A stretch of 64,000 bases of DNA from Aristaeella hokkaidonensis (lineage in GTDB: Bacteria; Bacillota; Clostridia; Christensenellales; Aristaeellaceae), in assembly GCF_018128945.1 (NCBI RefSeq), contig NZ_CP068393.1, positions 2,790,001 through 2,854,000 on the forward strand. The letters run 5' to 3'. The notes under the pieces are model-generated. The model worked only from the letters and a program-made list of their open reading frames with translations, ran no database searches and had not been told where the DNA came from. Positions 36,392-44,754 of this stretch are shown one piece after another. How positions within the stretch are numbered: position 1 is the first letter of the stretch; every line of letters begins with the position of its first letter. A program made the position numbers and the translations under genes.

Positions 36392-39114
36392 AGCTGAAGA
36401 GATGGGTTGTTCTGGTTACGGCTTTTCTGCTTGCCGTGATATGCGCGGTCGGGTCAGAGCTTGTAATGGATCATGTTCTGGATCGTGAACAAACAGAAGA
36501 AACAAAAAATGCCGTGCTTCAGATGTTCCCCGGAAATACATCCACACTAGTCAACTGCCACTATGAAGACGGATATCTGATTCCTGAAAATGAGGATCCT
36601 CAGATTGTAACCGTACAGACGGGAGAGCGCGAGACGGCTAATGTAACAGTACGATTCGGCAAAGAACTGGAAGAAAACTGTTTCATTCAGCTGTTTTATG
36701 ATACAGGAAACGGATTCAACGAAAACGAAACGATCAAAATTACGGCAAATGCCGGTGATGAGGAGATAATACTCCCGCTGCCGGAAGGACGGTACTATAA
36801 TCTGCGGGTGGATATAAACGGCAGGGTACCGCTGAACTCGATTGATTGTGACGCAAAGATAAAGATTACCGGAAATATACCCGGAGCGTTTTATAAGAAG
36901 CGTGCAGCAGTATTAGCGGTCGTTTTTTTCGTGTTGTTTGCGATTGCCGCTCTATGTCTGACTGATAAAAAATGGGGAAATGGTGCCAAAGCTATAGAAG
37001 ATGTCGTGCGGTATGCAATTCTTTCAGTCATTATCTGTTCTTTTGTGAATGTATACTATCGCCTGGGCGAAGCGAGAGGATTGGATGATATCCTGAGATT
37101 TGCATTGCGGCCAAACTGGCTGGTTGCAGTTATTCTGTTTGCGGTTATGTTTGGCAGTAAAATTATGGCAGTAAAATTCGGGTTTAATTTGTTTGACAAA
37201 CTGCATAAATGGCGTTGGGCAATTGCTGCGATTGTGCTGGTCATTGCAGTGGCGCTTCAACTGAACGGTTCTTCACTGCATCAGTGGAATACATTTATAG
37301 GTGAATATACTTATAATGGAGTAGCGTTCGGTGTGTCCAGGGCCATCCGTTCTGATGAGTGGGCCAGAGGAACACCAATGATGAAAGCCCTTTCCTTTGA
37401 AAATTACCCGTTGTATTCCCATATCCTGAGAGCAGCGCCGACAGAGACTGTGGTTACAACAGCAAAGGCAACGTGGGACTTCAGCGCGGTCTTTCATCCA
37501 TTTATATGGGGCTATCTTCTGCTGGGATTTACCTATGGCCTGTCATATTCCTGGTGCTGCAGATTTATTTTGTTGTTTATGCTTTCCTACGACATGTTTA
37601 TGATGATGTCAGGGAACAGGAAGTTATCTTTTGCTTTTGCAGTGACAATTGTCCTTTCTCCCCTGGTACAGTGGTGGTTTATCACGCCTATTACTGAATT
37701 GTTGGTGAGTTGCTTCGGACTGACGCTGGCGGCAAAAAAATACCTGACAAGCCAGTCTATTAAGATTAAGCTTTTATCGGCGTTTGTTGTTTTTATACTC
37801 CTGGGGAACTATACGCTGACACTCTATCCTGCGTGGATGGTGCCATTGGCTTATATGCTTCTTGGCCTAATCGTGTGGGTAATTATTGATAACAGGAAAG
37901 GCATCCGGTTAAGACTGAAGGTTGACTTTCCGATTATCGGCGGAACGATTCTGCTGTTCGGAGCAGCTTTAGCGGTTATTTATTTACGCTCTGCTTCGGC
38001 AATTCATGATATGACGAATACAGTATACCCGGGAACAACAAGGGTTAATCCGCTCTTGAAAACCGGATATCTGTTTTCATGTCTGGCCAATATCCTTTCA
38101 CCGTATACCAATGCGTTTGTAGGAAATTCCAATGTCTGTGAGACAGCAGGTATGCTTACTTTCTTCCCACTTGGAATTCTGCTTGGTATCTATGCGATGA
38201 TTCGCAGAAGGAAAGCAGATCTCCTCTTTATTCTGATGATGATTGTGAGTGGGATATTGGCGCTGTTTACATTTGCAGATGTACCGATATGGCTTCGTAA
38301 GATTACATTGATGGATATGACCATGAGTTACCGGATTGCGCCGATTCTGGATCTGGTCCAGGTGATTCTCCTGTTCAGGGCTGTATCCATGATGCAGACG
38401 GAGAAGCGGATCAAGTGGTACATTGCATTGCCGGTATCTGCTTTGATTGCATGGCTGATTAATGAAGGATTGCATAAATACAATTATGTATCCGGACATG
38501 AACTGCTCTATGCGGGGATCTTTGCGGGATCACTGCTGCTGGTTTTTGCTGCAGTATATGCCGGGAAGAATGAGAAGGGACGCAGTCTGTTTGCCACGCT
38601 GATGATTATTGTTTCGCTGTTTGCCGGAGGGACGGTAAATCCGGTACAGGTCAGGGCAGATGAAATAGAAAAGAATACCCTGATTTCCGAAATCCGGAAG
38701 ATTGTGGAGGAAGATCCGGAAGGTAAATGGCTGGTGGAGAACCTGAATTATCCATACGCTATGGTGCCCCTGATGGCAGGAGCGCCAACGATTAATTGCG
38801 CGAATAATTATCCCAATCTTGCATTATGGTATCAGCTGGATCCGGAGCGTGAAAATGAATATTATTATAACCGGTTTGCGGCGCAGATTACGACAAATCT
38901 GGTGGAGGATGAGAAAAGCAGCTTTTTATCGGGGGCAACAGATGACCAGTTCAGATTGTATCTGGACATCGATGATATGCATATATTAGATGTTTCATAT
39001 ATGCTTTCCAATCAGGAACTTGAGCGGTTTTCCACAGAAAAAGTCCGGATTGAGAAAGTGTACAGCTGGAGTACTTTTATGATTTACAGGGTGACATACG
39101 GAAATAACGCATAA
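36388..39114 (+). CDS. Large polytopic membrane protein, GT-C-like (DUF7657-like)
   Basis: 908 residues, coupled to the preceding gene by ATGA. An N-terminal anchor is followed by an outer beta-domain of about 130 residues, then about twelve helices. The block YNGVAFGVSRAIRSDEWARG, just after the helices begin again, is characteristic of a conserved clostridial family (I recall DUF7657). A C-terminal outer domain ends the protein. The layout matches GT-C enzymes or Wzy-like proteins that act on lipid-linked sugars outside the membrane. No catalytic residue can be assigned with certainty. Context suggests it decorates the glycan made by this operon. Confidence 0.72.
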   Translation: MKLKRWVVLVTAFLLAVICAVGSELVMDHVLDREQTEETKNAVLQMFPGNTSTLVNCHYEDGYLIPENEDPQIVTVQTGERETANVTVRFGKELEENCFIQLFYDTGNGFNENETIKITANAGDEEIILPLPEGRYYNLRVDINGRVPLNSIDCDAKIKITGNIPGAFYKKRAAVLAVVFFVLFAIAALCLTDKKWGNGAKAIEDVVRYAILSVIICSFVNVYYRLGEARGLDDILRFALRPNWLVAVILFAVMFGSKIMAVKFGFNLFDKLHKWRWAIAAIVLVIAVALQLNGSSLHQWNTFIGEYTYNGVAFGVSRAIRSDEWARGTPMMKALSFENYPLYSHILRAAPTETVVTTAKATWDFSAVFHPFIWGYLLLGFTYGLSYSWCCRFILLFMLSYDMFMMMSGNRKLSFAFAVTIVLSPLVQWWFITPITELLVSCFGLTLAAKKYLTSQSIKIKLLSAFVVFILLGNYTLTLYPAWMVPLAYMLLGLIVWVIIDNRKGIRLRLKVDFPIIGGTILLFGAALAVIYLRSASAIHDMTNTVYPGTTRVNPLLKTGYLFSCLANILSPYTNAFVGNSNVCETAGMLTFFPLGILLGIYAMIRRRKADLLFILMMIVSGILALFTFADVPIWLRKITLMDMTMSYRIAPILDLVQVILLFRAVSMMQTEKRIKWYIALPVSALIAWLINEGLHKYNYVSGHELLYAGIFAGSLLLVFAAVYAGKNEKGRSLFATLMIIVSLFAGGTVNPVQVRADEIEKNTLISEIRKIVEEDPEGKWLVENLNYPYAMVPLMAGAPTINCANNYPNLALWYQLDPERENEYYYNRFAAQITTNLVEDEKSSFLSGATDDQFRLYLDIDDMHILDVSYMLSNQELERFSTEKVRIEKVYSWSTFMIYRVTYGNNA

Positions 39115-39165
39115 ATCTCATGAGGAAATGACAGAAATTCACAACCAAGGGAGGCCGCTGAAGGA

Positions 39166-39864
39166 ATGAAGCTGCTGATCATCGTTCCGGCGTACAATGA
39201 AGCGGAAAGCATCGTGAAGGTGATCGAAGAACTGAGGGAGAAGGTTCCGCAGTTTGATTACATCATCGTCAATGACGGATCCAAAGACCAGACTGCAGGA
39301 ATTTGCCGGGAACATGGTTTCAGAATGTTGGATCTGCCGGTGAATCTGGGCCTGACCGGAGCATTCCAGACAGGAATGCGGTATGCCTATGAAAAAGGTT
39401 ATGACGCGGCAATCCAGATTGACGCTGACGGGCAGCACGACCCGGCCTATATTCCGGAGATGGTTCGGATTATGGAAGAAAAGGGCGCGGATCTGGTGAT
39501 CGGTTCCCGGTTTGTGACAGAAAAGAAGCCAAAGACACTGCGAATGATCGGGAATACAATCATTGAAGCAGCTATCCGGCTGACAACCGGAAAAACACTC
39601 ACGGATCCGACGTCGGGCATGCGGCTGTATAACCGGAAACTGATCAAAGAGCTTGCATACGGTGTTAATTACAGCCCGGAACCGGATACAGTGTCTTATC
39701 TGCTGCGCTGCGGCGCGAAAGTGGAGGAGACGCAGGTAACAGTCCGGGAGCGGGCTGCCGGTGAAAGTTATCTGAGCATGAGCAGGTCAATCCGGTATAT
39801 GACACAGATGTGTATGAACATTCTGTTCATCCAATGGGTGAGGAAACGGAGTGAAACAGTATGA
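39166..39864 (+). CDS. GT2 glycosyltransferase, dolichol-phosphate-mannose-synthase-like
   Basis: 232 residues, a single GT2 domain: LLIIVPAYNEAESI, IVNDGSKDQT, QIDADGQHDP (metal motif) and DPTSGMRLYNR. It has no membrane tail. Such enzymes charge a lipid phosphate with one sugar, which GT-C proteins then use outside; polytopic GT-C-like proteins are present nearby. The next gene, DUF2304, overlaps by four bases and may be its membrane partner. A paralogous pair lies at 51077-52182. Confidence 0.88.
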   Translation: MKLLIIVPAYNEAESIVKVIEELREKVPQFDYIIVNDGSKDQTAGICREHGFRMLDLPVNLGLTGAFQTGMRYAYEKGYDAAIQIDADGQHDPAYIPEMVRIMEEKGADLVIGSRFVTEKKPKTLRMIGNTIIEAAIRLTTGKTLTDPTSGMRLYNRKLIKELAYGVNYSPEPDTVSYLLRCGAKVEETQVTVRERAAGESYLSMSRSIRYMTQMCMNILFIQWVRKRSETV

Positions 39865-40217
39865 CAACAGGCATGAGGGTTTTTCTGATCATCGGATCAG
39901 TACTGAGCTGTGCATATGTGCTTCGTAAGATCCGAAAGAGCAAGATGAAAACGGAGAATTCCCTTTTCTGGATCTTCTTTTCCGGCGTCCTGGTACTTCT
40001 GGGCTTGTTCCCGGGGATTGCAGACTGGTTTGCAGGCCTTTTAGGAGTACAGAGTACTGTTAACCTGGTTTACCTGGTTATCATTTTCCTGCTGGTGATC
40101 AAGATTTTCCTGCAGGATCAGAAAATGGCTCAGAATGAGGCCAGAGTGACATATCTGACACAGACATACGCAATTGACAGAGATGGGGAAAAGACGGATG
40201 AAGGCACAGGAGACTAA
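39861..40217 (+). CDS. DUF2304 small membrane protein
   Basis: 118 residues with three hydrophobic segments: ENSLFWIFFSGVLVLLGLFP, then GIADWFAGLLGVQSTVNLVY and a final helix. The layout and the motif around the second and third segments fit DUF2304, a family often found next to GT2 enzymes. It overlaps the upstream GT2 by four bases and the downstream GT2 by 20. It may anchor the GT2 to the membrane or help flip its product. The homologue at 51802 has the same place in its module. Confidence 0.83.
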   Translation: MTTGMRVFLIIGSVLSCAYVLRKIRKSKMKTENSLFWIFFSGVLVLLGLFPGIADWFAGLLGVQSTVNLVYLVIIFLLVIKIFLQDQKMAQNEARVTYLTQTYAIDRDGEKTDEGTGD

Positions 40218-41178
40218 GCCGCAGAAACCTCTGATTTCATTCATTATCCTCGTATACAGGCATTTTGATGGGATCACACGCACACTGCAGAGCGTTTTTG
40301 AACAGGATTATCCACAGATTGAAATTATCATCTCGGATGACGGATCCGATAATTATGAGGAAGAAATAAAACCTGTCAAGGCATATGTGGATGCGCACCG
40401 GACAGAGAATATCATACGGGTGGTTTATAACCATCTTGAAGAAAATCAGGGGACAGTCCGGAATGCCAACAGTGCGCTGCGGCTTGTGCAGGGCAGATAT
40501 ATCAAAAATCTTGGTGCAGATGATACCCTGGCGTACCCCGGAGCATTGAGCAGGTATGTGGATTTCCTGGAGGAAAGCGGATGCCTGGTCTGTTTTTCCA
40601 GACTGCAAGGGGTGGATGATGACGGAAAGATTATCCGGAACCTGGCTTCCTGTGCAGATGATTATGAACCCTTCCGTAAAATGACTCCGCTGGAGATCCG
40701 GGACAGGCTGTTTGTGAGAAATTTCCTGCCGGCGCCTGCCTGGTTTGCCAGACGGGAATTGTTTGAGAAATATGGCTATTACCCGGAAACAGCCCGGTTA
40801 ATAGAGGACTATCCATACTGGATTTACTTATGTACGGAGGGGGTACAGTTTGCTTTTATGGACGACGTGCTGGTGAATTACCGTCTGTCAGGTGTATCCA
40901 GCGCAGGCTTCTACAGCGAAGCATTCATGAAGGACATGTATGCCATTTATGATGAATGGATTTTCCCATACGACAAACGGTACGGAGTGCTGCAGCCGGT
41001 TTACAACACAATGAAGCGGGCAGGCCTGAATGCTTATACGGATCGGGCCAAGTGGAAAAAATATTCCGTCAGGCAGAAGGTGGAAGCATGGCTGAAACAC
41101 GGGGCGTTCTTTGCATATATTGATTACGGGAACTACAGGATGAAAAAGAAAAACGAGGCGCAGAATGGAGCAAGGTAA
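40198..41178 (+). CDS. GT2 glycosyltransferase
   Basis: 326 residues. ATG 40198 has GGGGA eight bases upstream and is preferred to an in-frame TTG at 40174. GT2 motifs: ISFIILVYRHFDGI, IIISDDGSDNYEEEI, ENQGTVRNANSA, NLGADDTL in the metal-motif position and IEDYPYWIYL. It shares order and motifs with the protein at 53925 (ENKGTIRN, KVLAPGD, AEDYMYR), so the two are probably paralogues. Donor and acceptor are unknown. It overlaps its neighbours on both sides, consistent with coupled translation. Confidence 0.85.
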   Translation: MKAQETKPQKPLISFIILVYRHFDGITRTLQSVFEQDYPQIEIIISDDGSDNYEEEIKPVKAYVDAHRTENIIRVVYNHLEENQGTVRNANSALRLVQGRYIKNLGADDTLAYPGALSRYVDFLEESGCLVCFSRLQGVDDDGKIIRNLASCADDYEPFRKMTPLEIRDRLFVRNFLPAPAWFARRELFEKYGYYPETARLIEDYPYWIYLCTEGVQFAFMDDVLVNYRLSGVSSAGFYSEAFMKDMYAIYDEWIFPYDKRYGVLQPVYNTMKRAGLNAYTDRAKWKKYSVRQKVEAWLKHGAFFAYIDYGNYRMKKKNEAQNGAR

Positions 41179-42403
41179 ACGCGTTAAGGCGAATTTCACC
41201 TGGAATATGATCGGCAGCGTGTTTGAGTCCGCGCTGTCTTTTGTGCTGCTGATTGCGGTGAATCGGATTATGGGAGAAACATCCGGAGGTATTTTTACGC
41301 TTGCGTTTTCCCATGCTCAGCTGATGTACTATATCGGAACACTGGAGGTTAGGCCGATTCAGTCTACCGACGTAAAGCAGAAGTATCCGTTTTCGGCTTA
41401 TATATCATTGCGGACAGTTTCCTGCGCTTTGATGATTATCGTTTGCCTGATTTACGCGCTGACGATGGATGCGGATCCGCTGAAAAAGAGCGTAGTGATG
41501 TATGTCTGCCTGTACAAGACGATTGAAGCACTGCTGGATGCGTTTACAGCCATGTATCAGCAGCATGACCGAATCGAATATTCAGGCAAACTGAGTGTTT
41601 TCCGTGTGGGTTTGACGCTGGCCGCTTTTATCGGAACATTGCTGGCGACCCACAGGCTGGAATATGCATGCATAGCCATGCTGATCATGGGTCTTGCCAC
41701 GCTGATGACGATGAACAGACATTACTGGAAGAAATTCCCGGACGCGGAAATCCGGCCGGATTTCTCACACATGAAGGAGATATTGATTTCCTGTTTTCCG
41801 TTGTTTGTTTCGGTGTTTGTGATGCTGTATATCAGCAATGCACCGAAATACGCAATCAATGCTTATTGCACAGACGTAATCCAGAACAGGTACAGCATCC
41901 TGTTTATGCCGGCATTTGTCATTAACCTGTTCAGTCAGTTTGTCCTGCGGCCGATGATGACCCCGATGGCCAGGCTGTGGAACGATGGAGAAACACACAG
42001 GTTCAGAAGCAATATCCTGAAAATGGCAGCGGGGATCTGCCTGTTGACGATTGCCGGTATGCTTGGGGCATGGGTGTTGGGAATACCGATCCTGAGAATC
42101 CTGTACAATGTGGACCTGCAACAGGAAAAATCCATTCTTTTGCTGGTAATGGTTTACGGCGGACTGAATGCCATGAACATTTTCATCTACTACATGATTG
42201 CGCTGACAAGAAGCCAGAAATGGCTGCTGATCGGGTACGCGGCAGCAGCGCTGACTGTCTTTATTCTGGCACCTGTGATGGTCCGGCAATATGAAATGAC
42301 GGGCGCAATCCTTTCATCGATTATTTCAATTGCCCTGCTTGATCTGATTCTTGGAATTATCCTGATTGGGGTAATCCGAAACCGGTTAAGGGAGAAGGTG
42401 TGA
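41165..42403 (+). CDS. wzx: Polysaccharide flippase-like membrane protein (Wzx/MATE-like)
   Basis: 412 residues and about twelve helices, starting MEQGKRVKANFTWNMIGSVF, typical of Wzx-like flippases, with FSAYISLRTVSC and a central KEILISCFPLFVSVFVML. GAGG lies seven bases before the ATG, which overlaps the upstream GT2 by 14 bases. It should move lipid-linked oligosaccharide across the membrane. Its presence in an operon that also holds Wzm/Wzt suggests two products with separate export routes. Confidence 0.85.
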   Translation: MEQGKRVKANFTWNMIGSVFESALSFVLLIAVNRIMGETSGGIFTLAFSHAQLMYYIGTLEVRPIQSTDVKQKYPFSAYISLRTVSCALMIIVCLIYALTMDADPLKKSVVMYVCLYKTIEALLDAFTAMYQQHDRIEYSGKLSVFRVGLTLAAFIGTLLATHRLEYACIAMLIMGLATLMTMNRHYWKKFPDAEIRPDFSHMKEILISCFPLFVSVFVMLYISNAPKYAINAYCTDVIQNRYSILFMPAFVINLFSQFVLRPMMTPMARLWNDGETHRFRSNILKMAAGICLLTIAGMLGAWVLGIPILRILYNVDLQQEKSILLLVMVYGGLNAMNIFIYYMIALTRSQKWLLIGYAAAALTVFILAPVMVRQYEMTGAILSSIISIALLDLILGIILIGVIRNRLREKV

Positions 42404-42406
42404 TCT

Positions 42407-43729
42407 GTGGAAAACAACCAGGGAATCATTCAGAAGGTTCTGGGCGGTATAAAATCCGCTGTGTTTGAAAAAGGAACGCTGATTTACAAGCTGAATATTC
42501 CTTCTTTCCGCAGAAGCCGGATAAAGATTGAAGCCAGACCAGCCCGGGAACGCATCAAGGTTGGATTTTTGCTTCAATTGCCGGAAAACTGGTCGGTGAT
42601 TCGTTCTGTATGGGAGGCAGCCCGGGCAGATGAATGCTTTGAGCCGGTGGTTCTGCTGGTGCCTGAAATAGAAACGGCATACTATATCAAACTGAAAGAA
42701 GTGAAATGGCAGAGGATTTATTCATTTGGGGAGAAGATGTTTGGTGACGAGGCAGTCAGGACTTATAATCCGGAAACCGGTGAATGGCTTGATCCTGAAA
42801 CGCTGAACCTGGACTATGTGTTTTTGATGCGCCCGTTTGAAACATACCTTCCGAAGATGTATCGGGCAAGCGACCTTCGCCGACATGCAAAGGTATGTTA
42901 TGTGACGTATAGTTTTCTTGTAACGAGTAGACCGGAAATGGAGCAATTGGAATACAATACACACTTTATCCGGAACGTTTCCATGATTTTCTGTGAAAAA
43001 CAAGGGACACTGGAGTATGTGAACCACAAGTTTGCAGAAACGATCTGCAGTGGAGACCAGAAAGCTTTCTTCTGTGGATATCCTCAATATGATCTGATTG
43101 CTCCTGGCAAAGAAGATAGTCTGCTATGGCCCCGTCAGCGCGAAGAAGGTGTTTTCAGAATGATCTGGACGCCAAGATGGACAACTGATCCCAAACTGGG
43201 CGGAAGTCATTTCTTTGATTATAAAGATCAGATGATCGGATGGGCGGAAAAGAATGCTTCAATTGATCTTGTGTTCAGACCGCATCCGCTGGCACTCGCA
43301 AATTATGTTTCCTCAGGCTTGATTACAAAGAAGGAGCAGGAAAAGTATCTGGCCAGATATACTGAATGTGAGAACGCGGCGGTTGATCGAACAACAGAAT
43401 ACTATGACACCTTTTTTTCTTCAGACTGCCTGATAACGGATATTTCAGCCGTGATGCTCGATTACCTGTTTACCGGCAAACCGATTGTTTATTGCACTTC
43501 GCCTAATGATCAATATTTCTTTACGCCGGAACTGCATGAGTGCCTGTATAAGGTTGAAAGCTTTGACGAAATAATCAAGGTTGTTGAGCACTTGAGAACT
43601 GGAGACGATCCGAAAAAGGAGTTGCGGGAAAAAGTCGCACGCATATTGAAACCAGAAGGATCGGCTGCAGGATCAATTCTGTCTGAGATCAAAAAGGATT
43701 ATAATGAAAGGCGGCACGAATCCTGCTGA
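42407..43729 (+). CDS. TagB/TagF-like CDP-polyol phosphotransferase
   Basis: 440 residues from GTG 42407, with GGAGAAGG eight bases upstream. Motifs of the CDP-glycerol glycerophosphotransferase family: WTPRWTTDPKLGGSHFFDY, VFRPHPLALAN and CLITDISAVMLDYLF. An N-terminal region of about 45 basic, hydrophobic residues may touch the membrane. These enzymes add glycerol- or ribitol-phosphate, or polymerise it, on lipid-linked acceptors in the cytoplasm. It pairs with the flippase before it. A related gene lies at 54913-56151 beside another flippase. Confidence 0.82.
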   Translation: MENNQGIIQKVLGGIKSAVFEKGTLIYKLNIPSFRRSRIKIEARPARERIKVGFLLQLPENWSVIRSVWEAARADECFEPVVLLVPEIETAYYIKLKEVKWQRIYSFGEKMFGDEAVRTYNPETGEWLDPETLNLDYVFLMRPFETYLPKMYRASDLRRHAKVCYVTYSFLVTSRPEMEQLEYNTHFIRNVSMIFCEKQGTLEYVNHKFAETICSGDQKAFFCGYPQYDLIAPGKEDSLLWPRQREEGVFRMIWTPRWTTDPKLGGSHFFDYKDQMIGWAEKNASIDLVFRPHPLALANYVSSGLITKKEQEKYLARYTECENAAVDRTTEYYDTFFSSDCLITDISAVMLDYLFTGKPIVYCTSPNDQYFFTPELHECLYKVESFDEIIKVVEHLRTGDDPKKELREKVARILKPEGSAAGSILSEIKKDYNERRHESC

Positions 43730-43807
43730 TTGAGCAGGTTTGTTTTTCAGGATTGTTTATGTTATGCTTCAATCAATGAGAATGCATATCGAAAGGAAAG
43801 ATGTAGG

Positions 43808-44233
43808 ATGCAGGTTGTGAAATATGTATTTCAGCCTCATGGGGATGACCGCGGTCAGCTGGTAGCCCTGGAGGAAATGAAAGATATTCCTTTCAGGATT
43901 AAAAGAGTATATTACATGTATGATACAGCGGCCGGTGTGACACGGGGTTACCATGCTCACAAGAGTCTGGAGCAGATCCTGATCTGTATTCATGGAAGCT
44001 GCAAGATCCGGCTTGATAACGGAAAGGAAAAGAAGGTCATCCCGCTGGAAAAGCCATACGAGGGGCTGTATGTTTCAAACGCCATGTGGCGGGAAATGTT
44101 TGATTTTTCACCGGACGCGGTGCTGATGGTGCTTGCTTCCGAGCTGTATGATGAGGCGGATTATATCCGGAATTATGATGAGTTCCTGGCGTATATCCGG
44201 GAGAATGAAAACAAAGAGAATGAAAAGGAATGA
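43808..44233 (+). CDS. fdtA: dTDP-4-dehydro-6-deoxyglucose 3,4-ketoisomerase (FdtA/QdtA family)
   Basis: 141 residues, a single cupin of the usual family size. Conserved features: GDDRGQLVALEE, IKRVYYMYDT, TRGYHAHKSLEQ (active-site histidine region) and YVSNAMWREM. ATG 43808 has AAGGA ten bases upstream; upstream codons in frame are untranslated leader. It shifts the keto group of dTDP-4-keto-6-deoxyglucose for 3-amination. An acetyltransferase follows directly and an FdtB-like aminotransferase lies at 63063-64000, giving a dTDP-3-acetamido-3,6-dideoxyhexose pathway. FdtA and QdtA differ in product stereochemistry, which cannot be told by eye. Confidence 0.86.
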   Translation: MQVVKYVFQPHGDDRGQLVALEEMKDIPFRIKRVYYMYDTAAGVTRGYHAHKSLEQILICIHGSCKIRLDNGKEKKVIPLEKPYEGLYVSNAMWREMFDFSPDAVLMVLASELYDEADYIRNYDEFLAYIRENENKENEKE

Positions 44234-44754
44234 GCGGGGGAAAAGTGAAAGTGAAACTGCGCAGCCTGAAACCGGAAGATGCTCCGCTGATGCTGGAATG
44301 GATGCATGACCCTTCTGTTGTGGAAAAACTACAGACAAACTTTGCCGGCAAGACGTTGGATGACTGTCTTGCTTTTATCTCTGCGGCAGAGGAAAACAGT
44401 GAGGATATTCATCTGGCAATTACACAGGACGGAGAGGATATCTACCTGGGAACAGTGAGCCTGAAACATATCCGGGATGGGCAGGCGGAGTTTGCCATTA
44501 CCGTACGGAAATGTACGATGGGCACGGGATGCGCGATTGAGGCTATGCGGGCGATCCTTGATTACGGGATCAGGGAATTGAAACTGAAAAGAATCTACTG
44601 GTGCGTGGATCCTGAAAACCGGCGGGCGGTTCGTTTCTATGACAAGAACGGATTCAGAAGGATTCCTGCACCGGAAACCAGGGATTATACACCGGAGCAG
44701 CGGCTGGCCTATTTGTGGTATGAATGGACAGAGGAGGATACTGTTCCGGCATGA
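44230..44754 (+). CDS. GNAT acetyltransferase, probably acting on an amino-sugar nucleotide
   Basis: 174 residues with GNAT features: RSLKPEDAPLMLEWMHDP, the acetyl-CoA loop region around TVRKCTMGTGCAIEAM, and CVDPENRRAVRFYDKNGFR. The ATG overlaps the fdtA stop (ATGA); in-frame GTG codons at 44245 and 44251 are alternative starts close to a GGGGG run. In context it would N-acetylate the 3-amino sugar made by the FdtA/FdtB pair. The textbook FdtC enzyme has a different fold (left-handed beta helix), so this would be a non-homologous replacement. Confidence 0.78.
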   Translation: MSGGKVKVKLRSLKPEDAPLMLEWMHDPSVVEKLQTNFAGKTLDDCLAFISAAEENSEDIHLAITQDGEDIYLGTVSLKHIRDGQAEFAITVRKCTMGTGCAIEAMRAILDYGIRELKLKRIYWCVDPENRRAVRFYDKNGFRRIPAPETRDYTPEQRLAYLWYEWTEEDTVPA

